The position numbers and the translations under genes were made by a program. From the NCBI GenBank assembly GCA_002783525.1, contig PFGS01000120.1, forward strand, positions 1-13,228: 13,228 nt of DNA. Direction: 5' to 3'. Within the stretch, counting starts at the first letter, position 1, and every line of letters begins with the position of its first letter. Shown piece after piece: positions 1-7,757 of this stretch. This DNA is from Ignavibacteriales bacterium CG12_big_fil_rev_8_21_14_0_65_30_8 (GTDB lineage: Bacteria > Bacteroidota > Ignavibacteria > Ignavibacteriales > Ignavibacteriaceae). The notes beneath the pieces were generated by a model that ran no database searches, was not told where the DNA came from, and saw nothing but the letters and a program-made list of their open reading frames with translations.

Positions 1-258
1 AAGGTCAAAAAATTCTTCACCAAATATTAATTCATTTATCTTATTATAAAAAACACTTTCTTTATTGCCCTGTAAAATTTTTTTAATTCCTTTCTTGCCA
101 AAATAGACTAATAATTTTACATCATCTTTACCGTAGTGCAAATCACAATTAAAATTATATTTATCTTCTTTTATACCGGATACAGCTATTCCTTTTTCAG
201 CTAAAAATTTAATTTCTTGCTCGATTAGTTTTTTAGCTTGTTGTTTAATTTTATCCAA
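1..258 (-). CDS. N-terminal part of a gene running off the window; possible ribonuclease HIII (TBP-like N-terminal domain)
   Basis: Reading the minus strand from a TTG at 258-256 gives 86 residues with no stop up to the window edge. An in-frame TAA at 270-268 lies just upstream and there is no in-frame ATG between, so TTG is the only sensible start. The peptide begins with a lysine-rich helix (LDKIKQQAKKLIEQEI), then an alternating strand pattern, and ends with YFGKKGIKKILQGNKES followed by a helix. A beta-rich half with 'G-x-x-x-x-LQG' followed by a helix resembles the TATA-binding-protein-like substrate-binding domain at the N-terminus of RNase HIII, which removes RNA from RNA-DNA hybrids. 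The catalytic RNase H domain would lie outside the window, so the name is an inference from a short segment. It lies 74 bases downstream of the histidine kinase stop, on the same strand. Confidence 0.45.
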   Translation of the reverse strand, partial: MDKIKQQAKKLIEQEIKFLAEKGIAVSGIKEDKYNFNCDLHYGKDDVKLLVYFGKKGIKKILQGNKESVFYNKINELIFGEEFFDL

Positions 259-332
259 GTTGAGATATTAAATAATGAAAATAAAATATGAATTGATAAA
301 AATATTAAAAATATGATAAAATGTATATCAGC

Positions 333-2339
333 TTATTCTGATCTTGAAAGAGGAAGTGTAATTATAAAGGTACTTCCTTTATTTTCAACACTTTCAATTT
401 TAAAAGTGCCTTCATTTTGTTTTATGTATTTAATAACTAATTGTAAGCCCAATCCTGTGCCAAATTCTTTTTCAGTACCTTGAGTGGAAAATACATCTTC
501 AGTAAATATTTTGTCTAGACTTTCTTTTTTCATTCCAACACCGGTATCTTTTACAATCAATTCAACTTTATCGTTACCATCAACATTTTTCTTATGTGCT
601 GAAATTGAAATATTTCCCCGCCTTAAAGTAAATTTAATTGAATTAGAAATTAGATTTTGGATAACGGAATTCATCATTTCTTTATCGGCATAAATGAAAA
701 GACTTTCCTCTACATCTACATTAACAGAAATTTGTTTTCTGATGTAATTACCTTTTAAGATCAAGAGATTTTTATTAACTAATTTATCAACATTTAATAC
801 TTCCGGTTCATAAACTATTTTGCCAACCTTAAATCTTGAGTATTGCAGAAGATTAGTTGTCATCGTATAAAGATTTTTTGAGGATTCATAAATTGCATTT
901 TGATATTCTTTGATCTCTTCTTTTGTAAGTGAATCCAATTCGGTAGTAAGAATTTCAGAAAAACCCAATAATGAATTAAAAGGAGCTCTTAGATCATGTG
1001 ATATTATAGAAAATAATTGATCCTTCGATTTATTTATGCTTTCTAACTTTACTATCAAATTTTTTCTTTCTTGTTCAAGTTTTTTTCTTTCAATCGCCCT
1101 AGATATTGAATATCCAATAACTTCAAGGATTTCTTTTTCTTTATCTCCATAGGTAAGTTTGTTGTGATAGTCTTGTACTACTAAAGCACCGATAGTTTGT
1201 TCTCCAATACTTATTGGAATACCCAACCAGATTTTAGCTTGGGCACCGACCAAATCAACTTTCCCCTCTTTTACAAGCTGTGCATCTCTTTCTTCATTTA
1301 TTAGTTCAGATTTACCTGATTTGATTATATATTCTGTCAATCCATTTCTAAATTTTACAGGAAGTTGTTCTTTATCAATTTCATCTTTAAAATATGGAAA
1401 TGTCAGCATATCATTTTCTCTATCATAAAGAGATATATAAAAATTTTTAACAGGCATTAAATCTTTTATTGACTCACGTATAAAATCAAAAAAATCATCT
1501 AAACTTTCACCAACATTGGAATATTGTAATATCTGAGAAATAATTTTTTGAACTTTTTGTTCTTTTCTTCTTTGAGTTACATCTCTTCCAACACCAACAC
1601 TATAAATTAACTTACCGAATTTATTGCGTAATTCAGAAATGTGCCAGAATATTGTTTTTTCTTCACCGGACTTTGTGATAAGAGACATTTCTATTGCAAA
1701 CGGTTCTGTTACTTTATTTTTTTCATTCTGAAGTCTTTTCTTCTTTAATTTTAATTGGAATCTTGGAGGTATGGTTTTTAACCATCCTCCATCTAATAGT
1801 TCTTCTTCAGAATATCCTGTGATTAATATCCCTTTTTTATTTATCTTGGAAAGTTTCTCATCTTTGTCAATTACAACTACAATAATGTCAGCCAGATCGA
1901 GAATAGTATTGAGGTTATTTTTTTCAAAATTAAGATCAGTGAATGCTTTATTTAATGTAGTTAAATCTCTTAATATTCCTATGCTAGCAGAAAGTTTACC
2001 AAGTTCATTCTTCTCCTGAAAAGAAACATCTTCAACTAATTTAGATTGACCTGATTTTGTTTCAATTATATAATTTCCGTAAAAGTCTTCAGCTATTTCA
2101 GAATTATTTTCACCTTTTGTACTAGTACTTTCTATTTTTTTTATAATTTCTTTAAATCCTATTTCGTTAATTTCATCTTTTGTATACCCTGTAAGATTTA
2201 AAATGGAGGGACTCATATAATCATAATATTTTTTGTTATAATCATATCTATAAATAACAACATCAGAATGTGTAAAAATTAACTCTCTTATTTTTTCCGA
2301 ATCAGAGAATAAAGAGGTTTGTTCATTAACAGAATTCAT
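333..2339 (-). CDS. Cytoplasmic PAS-PAS-GAF sensor histidine kinase
   Basis: 668 residues with no membrane segment or signal peptide, so probably a soluble sensor. Domains in order: PAS about 15-130 (ends GILRDLT), PAS about 142-258 (ends GVGRDVTQRR, the usual PAC ending), GAF about 265-415, a short coiled coil about 416-440, HisKA with the phospho-accepting His448 in SIISHDLRAPFN, and HATPase_c. ATP-binding boxes are all visible: N-box QNLISNSIKF 561-570, G1 DTGVGM 598-603, G2 GTGLGL 627-632. It should therefore be able to autophosphorylate and pass phosphate to a response regulator. No receiver domain is fused and no regulator gene lies nearby, so it is an orphan and its signal is unknown. 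It is transcribed divergently from feoA; a link to iron is possible only from position. Start ATG 2339 has no strong Shine-Dalgarno; length fits the domain set. Confidence 0.93.
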   Translation of the reverse strand: MNSVNEQTSLFSDSEKIRELIFTHSDVVIYRYDYNKKYYDYMSPSILNLTGYTKDEINEIGFKEIIKKIESTSTKGENNSEIAEDFYGNYIIETKSGQSKLVEDVSFQEKNELGKLSASIGILRDLTTLNKAFTDLNFEKNNLNTILDLADIIVVVIDKDEKLSKINKKGILITGYSEEELLDGGWLKTIPPRFQLKLKKKRLQNEKNKVTEPFAIEMSLITKSGEEKTIFWHISELRNKFGKLIYSVGVGRDVTQRRKEQKVQKIISQILQYSNVGESLDDFFDFIRESIKDLMPVKNFYISLYDRENDMLTFPYFKDEIDKEQLPVKFRNGLTEYIIKSGKSELINEERDAQLVKEGKVDLVGAQAKIWLGIPISIGEQTIGALVVQDYHNKLTYGDKEKEILEVIGYSISRAIERKKLEQERKNLIVKLESINKSKDQLFSIISHDLRAPFNSLLGFSEILTTELDSLTKEEIKEYQNAIYESSKNLYTMTTNLLQYSRFKVGKIVYEPEVLNVDKLVNKNLLILKGNYIRKQISVNVDVEESLFIYADKEMMNSVIQNLISNSIKFTLRRGNISISAHKKNVDGNDKVELIVKDTGVGMKKESLDKIFTEDVFSTQGTEKEFGTGLGLQLVIKYIKQNEGTFKIESVENKGSTFIITLPLSRSE

Positions 2340-2458
2340 AAGACCTGTTTAATTAAATAAATGTTGTTAAATACAATTATATTAATTTATGAAAATAATA
2401 GATATAAATTCCATTATCTTGAATAAACTTTAATTTTATTTAAATAATAATCTTGGGC

Positions 2459-2487
2459 TTGACTATTACTCTATACTAGTTTATTTT
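2459..2487 (+). promoter_or_regulatory. Weak candidate promoter for the feoAB block
   Basis: TTGACT at 2459-2464, a 17-base spacer, then TATTTT at 2482-2487 resemble sigma-70 -35 and -10 boxes, 46 bases before the feoA ATG. The surrounding 194-bp divergent spacer (2340-2533) is so AT-rich that -10-like words are common, and housekeeping promoters in Bacteroidota-like groups can differ from the E. coli consensus. A partly symmetric stretch follows at 2494-2522 (GATTA ... TAATC ends), but I cannot call it a Fur operator. The spacer must also hold the kinase promoter on the other strand. Confidence 0.22.
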
Positions 2488-2533
2488 TATATAGATTAAA
2501 TCTTAATAATAATTATATAATCTTAAAATTAAA

Positions 2534-2755
2534 ATGAAAACAGCAGCTGATTTAAAACACGGTGAAAAGGTAATAATAAACTGCGTAAATTCTAAACACC
2601 CTTCTGCAAAAAGATTGTTGGAAGTTGGTTTTACACCAGGTCAGGAAATTGAACTAGTTAACAGATCAACATTTAATGATCCAATTGCAATTTCAATAAG
2701 AGGAACCGTAATAGCTTTGAGAAGATCTGATGCTGATTGTATAATTATTGCATGA
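2534..2755 (+). CDS. feoA: FeoA, SH3-like accessory protein of ferrous iron transport
   Basis: 73 residues, the usual FeoA size. The FeoA/SH3-like pattern is visible: an N-terminal LKHGEKVII, a helix with AKRLLEVGFTPGQEIELV (25-42) and the closing strand pair DPIAISIRGTVIALRRSDAD (49-68). Family proteins are small cytoplasmic partners thought to bind FeoB and tune its activity. The gene is translationally coupled to feoB: its TGA at 2753-2755 shares bases with the feoB ATG at 2752 (ATGA overlap). No feoC is present. It is the first gene of the plus-strand iron block, with 194 bases separating it from the divergent kinase. No strong ribosome binding site precedes the ATG. Confidence 0.94.
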   Translation: MKTAADLKHGEKVIINCVNSKHPSAKRLLEVGFTPGQEIELVNRSTFNDPIAISIRGTVIALRRSDADCIIIA

Positions 2756-4785
2756 TTGATAACCTAACTTCAGATAATTTATTCATAACTCTAGTAGGTC
2801 CACCCAATTCTGGTAAAACAACTCTCTTTAACTATTTTAGTGGTAAAAATTATAAAACAGTAAATTATCCCGGTGCAACTGTTGATTCAGCAGTAGCTAA
2901 TCTTCAGAAAAAATTTAATATTAATGCATCATTAATGGATTCACCGGGAATTATTAGTTTAAACCCCGAAACTGACGATGAAAAAATAGCGGTAAACTAT
3001 TTATACAAACATCCGAAACTCGGCAAACCGGATCTTGTAATTGTAACAGTTGATTCCAGTCAACTTTCCAGACATTTATACTTAGCAAAACAAATCATTA
3101 ATTCTAAATTCAATGTAATTATTGCTTTAACTATGGTTGACATTTTAGAGCAGAAAGGATTTGAAATTAATGAAGATAAACTCTCGGAAATAATTGGCTG
3201 CAAAACCTTTAAAGTTGATGGAAGATCAGGTAGAGGTATTGATAATTTACTTTCATATATAAATGATAATAAAATTAGTTTTAAGGAAGAAACTATACTG
3301 AACAATCATTCAGCAAATAATAATACAGATGATGTTTTACTACTTTATAAAGAAATAGAAAAAATTGAAGATGAATGTTTAGTTGAAATAGAAGATAAAA
3401 AAAATATCAATCTAAAAAGAGCAAACAAACAGTTAAATCTTGTTACAAATAAATTTGAAAAAAAGAAATGTAACCAGATAGATGCAAGAACCGTTAAGAT
3501 TGATAAAGTTTTATTGCACAACACTTGGGGTTTGGTTTTCTTCTTTCTAATAATGTCTTTTACTTTTACTAGTATTTTTTGGTTTGCTCAACCAATAATG
3601 AATTTTGTTAGTTATATATTTCAAAATCTTGCTGATGAAGCTTTAAACTTGGCCGGTAATAACTGGTTTGGAATGCTACTGTCAAACGGAATTATTAACG
3701 GTGTTGGCTCAGTTGTAGTATTTGTTCCTCAAATAATGATCTTGTTCTTAATTTTAGGTATACTTGAAGATTCGGGATATCTGGCTAGAGGTGCAATGTT
3801 AATAGATAAACCTCTTTCTAAAATAGGATTGAACGGAAAATCATTTGTACCAATGCTTTCTGGTTTTGCTTGTGCAATACCTGCTATGATGGCGGCAAGA
3901 ACAATCCCAAACCGAAGAGAAAGGTTATTAACTATTTTTATTCTTCCATTATTAAGCTGTAGTGCAAGACTCCCTGTTTATACTTTATTGCTTGCATTTT
4001 TATTTCCGGGTAATAAAGCCTGGATAGCCGGAATTGTGTTGGCAGCAATTTATCTTTTCAGTATCCTTAGTTCAATATTAGCGGCAGCAATTATAAATAA
4101 ACTAAATAATAAAGTAATAAAAGCACAAGATAACTCATCATTTATCCTTGAATTACCGGCATACAGAAGACCTGAAGTTAAAGTAGTAGCAATAAATATG
4201 TGGCACAGTGGAAAATTATATTTACAAAAAGCTGGTCCAATTATTTTAGTTCTGTCAATCTGTATTTGGTTTTTTACTTCATTTCCTAATATAGATCCAA
4301 AAGTTAATACAGATAATATTTCTCAAGAACAGGTAAATGAATTGAAAGATTCTGAAAGACTTGCAACTTCATATGCGGCAGACTTTGGTAAAATTATTCA
4401 ACCGGTTATGACTCCACTTGGTTTGGACTGGAGAGTTGGTGTGGCTTTAATTTCCGCTTTTACTGCAAGAGAAGTTTTTGTGAGTTCCATGGCTTTAATT
4501 TTTAAGGTTACTGATAGTCGTGGTTCTTTAATGGAATCTATGTTGGATGCTATGAAAAATTCAAAAATTGGAAATACAGAGAAAAAACTATTTACACCTT
4601 CTTCAATAATTGGAATAATTATATTTTTTATGTTTGCACTTCAGTGTCTTTCTACAATTGCCATTTCCAGAAAAGAAACAGGCAGCTGGCGAATTCCAAT
4701 ACTTCAGTTAATAATTTTTTCCGGATTGGCTTATTTTCTCTCTTTTGTTGCGGTTAACGGACTAAGGATATTAGGACTGAGTTGA
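2752..4785 (+). CDS. feoB: FeoB, GTPase-coupled ferrous iron transporter of the inner membrane
   Basis: The open frame extends to a TTG at 2737, but ATG 2752 overlapping the feoA stop is the better start and gives 677 residues. NFeoB G domain 1-165: G1 GPPNSGKTT 16-24 (keeps Asn19, the position that coordinates K+ in K+-activated relatives), G2 near Thr43, G3 DSPG 63-66, G5 near Ser159. G4 reads TMVD (127-130) instead of the usual NMxD. A helical linker (about 165-250) leads to the polytopic membrane part from about 256. Gate segments are conserved: FVPMLSGFACAIPAMMAART with Cys374, LSCSARLPVY with Cys403, and AFTAREVFVSSM 569-580. The C-terminus QCLSTIAISRKETGSW (631-646) is typical. It imports Fe2+ under low-oxygen conditions. 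The length is shorter than E. coli FeoB but normal for the family. Confidence 0.96.
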   Translation: MIDNLTSDNLFITLVGPPNSGKTTLFNYFSGKNYKTVNYPGATVDSAVANLQKKFNINASLMDSPGIISLNPETDDEKIAVNYLYKHPKLGKPDLVIVTVDSSQLSRHLYLAKQIINSKFNVIIALTMVDILEQKGFEINEDKLSEIIGCKTFKVDGRSGRGIDNLLSYINDNKISFKEETILNNHSANNNTDDVLLLYKEIEKIEDECLVEIEDKKNINLKRANKQLNLVTNKFEKKKCNQIDARTVKIDKVLLHNTWGLVFFFLIMSFTFTSIFWFAQPIMNFVSYIFQNLADEALNLAGNNWFGMLLSNGIINGVGSVVVFVPQIMILFLILGILEDSGYLARGAMLIDKPLSKIGLNGKSFVPMLSGFACAIPAMMAARTIPNRRERLLTIFILPLLSCSARLPVYTLLLAFLFPGNKAWIAGIVLAAIYLFSILSSILAAAIINKLNNKVIKAQDNSSFILELPAYRRPEVKVVAINMWHSGKLYLQKAGPIILVLSICIWFFTSFPNIDPKVNTDNISQEQVNELKDSERLATSYAADFGKIIQPVMTPLGLDWRVGVALISAFTAREVFVSSMALIFKVTDSRGSLMESMLDAMKNSKIGNTEKKLFTPSSIIGIIIFFMFALQCLSTIAISRKETGSWRIPILQLIIFSGLAYFLSFVAVNGLRILGLS

Positions 4786-4868
4786 TATTAATCAAATCAT
4801 TCTTTCTTGCTATTAAAATACGACCCGCTTATTTTAAATATTAACTTAAAACAAAATTATATAAATAA

Positions 4869-5318
4869 TTGAAATTCGAAAAAGCAAAAGAAAAATTCAC
4901 AGAATTTTTAAGGAAAGGTAAAAACCGAATTACTCCAGAAAGATTTGAAGTAATGGAAGCTGCTTTAGATTATGAAGGACATTTTGGTGCCGATGATCTG
5001 TATATAGAAATGAAAAATCTGGATTCAACTATTTCTAGAGCTACTGTTTATAACACACTTGAACTATTAGTACAATGTGAATTAATCAGTAAAAGAAATT
5101 TTGGGGAAAATACAACTAAATATGAAAGTAATTTTAGAAGACAAGTACACGATCATTTAATTTGTATGGATTGCGGAAGGATTGTTGAATTTGTTAATCC
5201 TAATTTAAAAAAATTACCTGAAGAAATTAGCAATGAACTTGGATTTGAGTTCTCAAGTCATTCATTTAATATTTTTGCCAGATGCAAAGATCCTAAAAAC
5301 TGTAAATACAATAAATAA
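4869..5318 (+). CDS. Fur-family metal-dependent transcriptional regulator
   Basis: 149 residues. The start is TTG 4869: the codon just before it is an in-frame TAA, and the first internal ATG would remove part of the winged helix, so TTG is essentially forced. The DNA-binding half shows RITPERFEVMEAAL (20-33) and the recognition region ISRATVYNTLELL (55-67). The metal-binding half has VHDHLICMDCGRIVEF (93-108) with His94, His96 and a CxxC pair Cys99/Cys102, a second pair Cys139/Cys145 (C-x5-C) for the structural zinc site, and His38 and His131 as further ligand candidates. It follows feoB by 83 bases on the same strand, so an iron-sensing Fur is the most likely role. PerR or Zur cannot be excluded from sequence alone. 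No obvious ribosome binding site precedes it. Confidence 0.92.
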   Translation: MKFEKAKEKFTEFLRKGKNRITPERFEVMEAALDYEGHFGADDLYIEMKNLDSTISRATVYNTLELLVQCELISKRNFGENTTKYESNFRRQVHDHLICMDCGRIVEFVNPNLKKLPEEISNELGFEFSSHSFNIFARCKDPKNCKYNK

Positions 5319-5338
5319 ATTTTTCGGAAAGTATTAAT

Positions 5339-6058
5339 ATGGAAAATAAATATCCCCTGGTTTGGCATAAAGATGACTTCCAGATAAAAGTTTTCTGCTC
5401 AATTCCAAATATTGCAACCGGTATTTTAATAAAAGCCTCTGACAATTATTTTATTGTTGATCCGGGTGACGGAATATTAAGAGATCTTAATTCAGAAATC
5501 GGTACAAAAAATATTTTAGATGTCTCTGATATTTTTATTTCTCACGGACATCATGATCATGTTGGAGGTGTTTGGACTTTATTAACTTACATGAGAGTGT
5601 TGCAAAAGAATACTCCTTTGTCACTACACTTCCCCAAAGGGTGTAAAGAAATTATTTCTATTTACCGTGCTTTTGAACAGGTATATTCAAATTCAATTCC
5701 ATATAAAATAATTTTAAATGAAATTCCGGATACTAAAGAATTCAAAAGCAGTAAAGGTTTAACTATAAAACCTTTTCCTGTTATTCATAAGGAAATATTG
5801 AACGATAGAGTTACAAAACAACAAGTTCCGGCAATCGGTTTTACATTTGAACATGACGGGAAAAAAATATGTTACGGGGGGGATACAGCTTATTGTATTG
5901 AATTAGAAAATGCAGCTAAAGGTTGTGACCTTGCTGTAATTGAAGCCGGGCACGATGAGGAAGAAGAAGGTCCGGATGATATGCATATGACACTTGAAGA
6001 GGCAAAAAAAATCGGAAATTCAGCAAAAGAATATTTCTTGGTGCACATACCAGAATAA
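5339..6058 (+). CDS. Metallo-beta-lactamase-fold hydrolase, RNase Z/ElaC-like
   Basis: 239 residues, cytoplasmic (no signal peptide). The di-zinc signature SHGHHDHVGG is at 68-77 (His69, His71, Asp73, His74). Other ligands in the RNase Z order are present: His150 in FPVIH, Asp182 in YGGDTAY, His216 in DMHMT (equivalent to the catalytic HxT of RNase Z) and His236 in LVHIPE just before the stop. Upstream of His216 is IEAGHDEEE, like the family's EATF region. It is shorter than true tRNase Z (about 300+ residues) and shows no clear exosite arm, so it may be a phosphodiesterase or another MBL hydrolase rather than the tRNA 3' processing enzyme. It starts 20 bases after the Fur gene, so co-transcription is likely. 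The substrate is unknown. Confidence 0.85.
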   Translation: MENKYPLVWHKDDFQIKVFCSIPNIATGILIKASDNYFIVDPGDGILRDLNSEIGTKNILDVSDIFISHGHHDHVGGVWTLLTYMRVLQKNTPLSLHFPKGCKEIISIYRAFEQVYSNSIPYKIILNEIPDTKEFKSSKGLTIKPFPVIHKEILNDRVTKQQVPAIGFTFEHDGKKICYGGDTAYCIELENAAKGCDLAVIEAGHDEEEEGPDDMHMTLEEAKKIGNSAKEYFLVHIPE

Positions 6059-6108
6059 TCATTGTTAATTTAATTAATCTTTTTTGTACAAAAAATAAAC
6101 GGTAAACA

Positions 6109-7167
6109 ATGAAAAATCTTTCAAAGTTTTCAATATTAATTTTACTACTACAAATTATTGTAATATCAAATATCGGTTGCAAAAAAGAAAAAGGACAATA
6201 CCTTTTCCCAGGTGAAAAACATTTTAAAAATATTAAAATGTTAACTGATGTAGGTGAAAATGCTGAAGCTTATCTTTCTTTTGATCAGAAGAAATTGATC
6301 TATCAATCAACTTTCGGTAAATATAAATGTGATCAAATATTTACAATGAATATAGACGGAACCGATAAAAAATTAGTCTCTACAGGAAAAGGCCGAACAA
6401 CCTGCTCATATTTTTTACCCGGAGATTCAACAATAATTTATGCTTCAACACATTTAGCAGATGAAAATTGTCCACCCCCTCCGGACAGATCAAAAGGGTA
6501 TGTCTGGAAACTTTATGATACTTTTGACATATTTAAAGCAAATGCAGATGGCACCAATTTGGTAAGACTAACAAATACACCGGGCTATGATGCGGAAGCA
6601 ACTCTTTCTCCCGTGGGTGATAAAATTGTTTTTACTTCAACAAGAGACGGAGACCCTGAAATATATACAATGGATCTTGACGGAAGTAATCAAACCAGAT
6701 TAACATTTCATAAAGGTTATGATGGGGGTCCTTTCTTCTCACAAGACGGAAAAAAAATTGTATTCAGAGCAAGTTCACCTAAAACAGAAAAAGAGAATAA
6801 AGATTATAATGACTTGGTTAAAAATGGTTTAGTAAGACCAACGGCGTTAGAAATATATGTAATGGATGCAGATGGAAAAAATGTAAAGCAATTAACTGAT
6901 TTTGGTAAAGCAAGTTTTGCACCATATTTTACGCCTGATACTAAAAAAATAATTTTCTCTTCAAATGTTAAAAGTAAAACCGGAAGAAATTTTGACCTTT
7001 ATATAATCAATATTGATGGTACAGGATTAGAACAAATTACATTTTATGATCAATTTGATGGATTCCCAATGTTCACCAACGACGGAAAGAAAATTGTTTT
7101 TGCTTCAAACAGATTACATAAAAATGAAGGTGACACTAATATCTTTATTGCTGATTGGGTAGAATAA
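6109..7167 (+). CDS. TolB-like beta-propeller lipoprotein (PD40 repeats)
   Basis: 352 residues. A hydrophobic signal peptide (about 6-23) ends at SNIGC with Cys24 as a lipidation candidate; the -3 residue is Asn rather than Leu, so the lipobox is imperfect. The mature part holds about six PD40-type blades of the TolB propeller: each has a DGKKIVF-like strand, an [EI]YxMDxDG strand and an xLT ending. Clear examples are PEIYTMDLDGSNQTRLTF (183-200), LEIYVMDADGKNVKQLTDF (247-265) and DLYIINIDGTGLEQITF (296-312). The protein probably sits in the periplasm attached to a membrane. There is no Pal, TolA or other tol gene nearby and no TolB N-terminal domain, so it is not TolB itself. Such propellers bind proteins or peptides; the ligand is unknown. 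Residues 115-130 form a Cys/Pro-rich insertion in a blade. Confidence 0.85.
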   Translation: MKNLSKFSILILLLQIIVISNIGCKKEKGQYLFPGEKHFKNIKMLTDVGENAEAYLSFDQKKLIYQSTFGKYKCDQIFTMNIDGTDKKLVSTGKGRTTCSYFLPGDSTIIYASTHLADENCPPPPDRSKGYVWKLYDTFDIFKANADGTNLVRLTNTPGYDAEATLSPVGDKIVFTSTRDGDPEIYTMDLDGSNQTRLTFHKGYDGGPFFSQDGKKIVFRASSPKTEKENKDYNDLVKNGLVRPTALEIYVMDADGKNVKQLTDFGKASFAPYFTPDTKKIIFSSNVKSKTGRNFDLYIINIDGTGLEQITFYDQFDGFPMFTNDGKKIVFASNRLHKNEGDTNIFIADWVE

Positions 7168-7221
7168 TCAGATATAATTGTTTTCGGCTGGATATATTTT
7201 TATATTTTTTAAATAATAAGT

Positions 7222-7226
7222 AGGAG
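7222..7226 (+). promoter_or_regulatory. Shine-Dalgarno for the OB-fold protein gene
   Basis: AGGAG lies five bases before the ATG at 7232. It is one of the few clear ribosome binding sites in the window and fixes that start. Confidence 0.7.
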
Positions 7227-7231
7227 TTTTT

Positions 7232-7645
7232 ATGAAAAAGAAACATCCTCTACTAAGATTTATATTTATTGTATTAATAGTTGTAGCTGCATATTTTATT
7301 TATAAAAATTATAATATTCCTAAAACAACTGCCGAAGATCTTGCATTTGAATTCACCAATAACATAGAAAATGCAAATGAAAATTATTTACAAAAAGAAA
7401 TAAAGTTAACAGGTGAAGTAAAAGCTTTATATAAAATAATGAATACCCGTCAAGTACTGGAACTTTCAACAAATCCTGGCATGCTTCCAATAATTTGTTT
7501 TTTTAAAGATAAGGCCGATGAATATGAAGCACAGAAATTAAGAGAAACTGATATAATTACAGTTAAAGGAATTTGTTTAGGAACTTCAGAATATTCTTAC
7601 GTAAGGGGAATTAAAATTGATGTTATTAGTTTTTCTAAAGAATAA
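7232..7645 (+). CDS. Membrane-anchored OB-fold (tRNA_anti-like) protein
   Basis: 137 residues. A basic start (MKKKHPLLR) and one hydrophobic segment (about 10-24) indicate an N-terminal membrane anchor or uncleaved signal with the rest in the periplasm. The domain from about 33 to 135 begins with TTAEDLAFEFTNNIENANENYLQKEIKLTGEV-type sequence and alternates strands (KLTGEVKALY, QVLELST, LPIICFF, DIITVKGICLG, IKIDVIS). That is the pattern of the small OB-fold family annotated tRNA_anti-like, common in Bacteroidota and relatives. Family members have no established function and RNA binding outside the cytoplasm is doubtful. It follows the propeller lipoprotein by 64 bases and is closed by a terminator, so the two may share a transcript. 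Confidence 0.75.
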   Translation: MKKKHPLLRFIFIVLIVVAAYFIYKNYNIPKTTAEDLAFEFTNNIENANENYLQKEIKLTGEVKALYKIMNTRQVLELSTNPGMLPIICFFKDKADEYEAQKLRETDIITVKGICLGTSEYSYVRGIKIDVISFSKE

Positions 7646-7666
7646 AAGATCAAAATATATTTTAAT

Positions 7667-7701
7667 AAAACCCAATTTCTTTTTAGATTTTGGGTTTTTT
7701 T
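7667..7701 (+). terminator. Rho-independent terminator after the OB-fold gene
   Basis: AAAACCCAA (7667-7675) pairs with TTGGGTTTT (7690-7698) around a 14-base loop, followed by a T run through 7701. It lies 22 bases after the stop of the 7232-7645 gene. Confidence 0.8.
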
Positions 7702-7757
7702 ATATTAAAAAATTAAATTAACAACTCTATAAAAATAATAGTTTACAAACTAACAAT

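Noticed and set aside
484..2019. Plus-strand open frames (484-693, 1771-2019) inside the histidine kinase
   Set aside because: They are antisense to conserved kinase, PAS and ATP-binding motifs, with Ser/Phe-rich composition typical of shadow frames.
2391..2522. Possible Fur boxes upstream of feoA (2391-2409; partly symmetric 2494-2522)
   Set aside because: The best match to the 19-base Fur consensus is about 11 of 19 in extremely AT-rich DNA, which is not above what such DNA gives by chance.
2737..2751. TTG start for FeoB adding five residues (LYNYC)
   Set aside because: ATG 2752 overlaps the feoA stop as ATGA, the usual coupled arrangement, and begins the conserved protein; the TTG lies inside feoA with no supporting site.
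5876..5882. Run of seven G as a phase-variation tract in the MBL hydrolase
   Set aside because: It encodes the conserved GGD around Asp182 and is in frame; the length is modest and nothing shows that it varies.
6040..6120. Frameshift truncating the C-terminus of the MBL hydrolase
   Set aside because: The last expected ligand (His236) is present before the stop, and the alternative frame gives no recognisable continuation.
5916..6182. Minus-strand open frame spanning the hydrolase/lipoprotein junction
   Set aside because: The sequence has no domain signature, overlaps two well-supported plus-strand genes and has low-complexity codon content typical of an antisense shadow.
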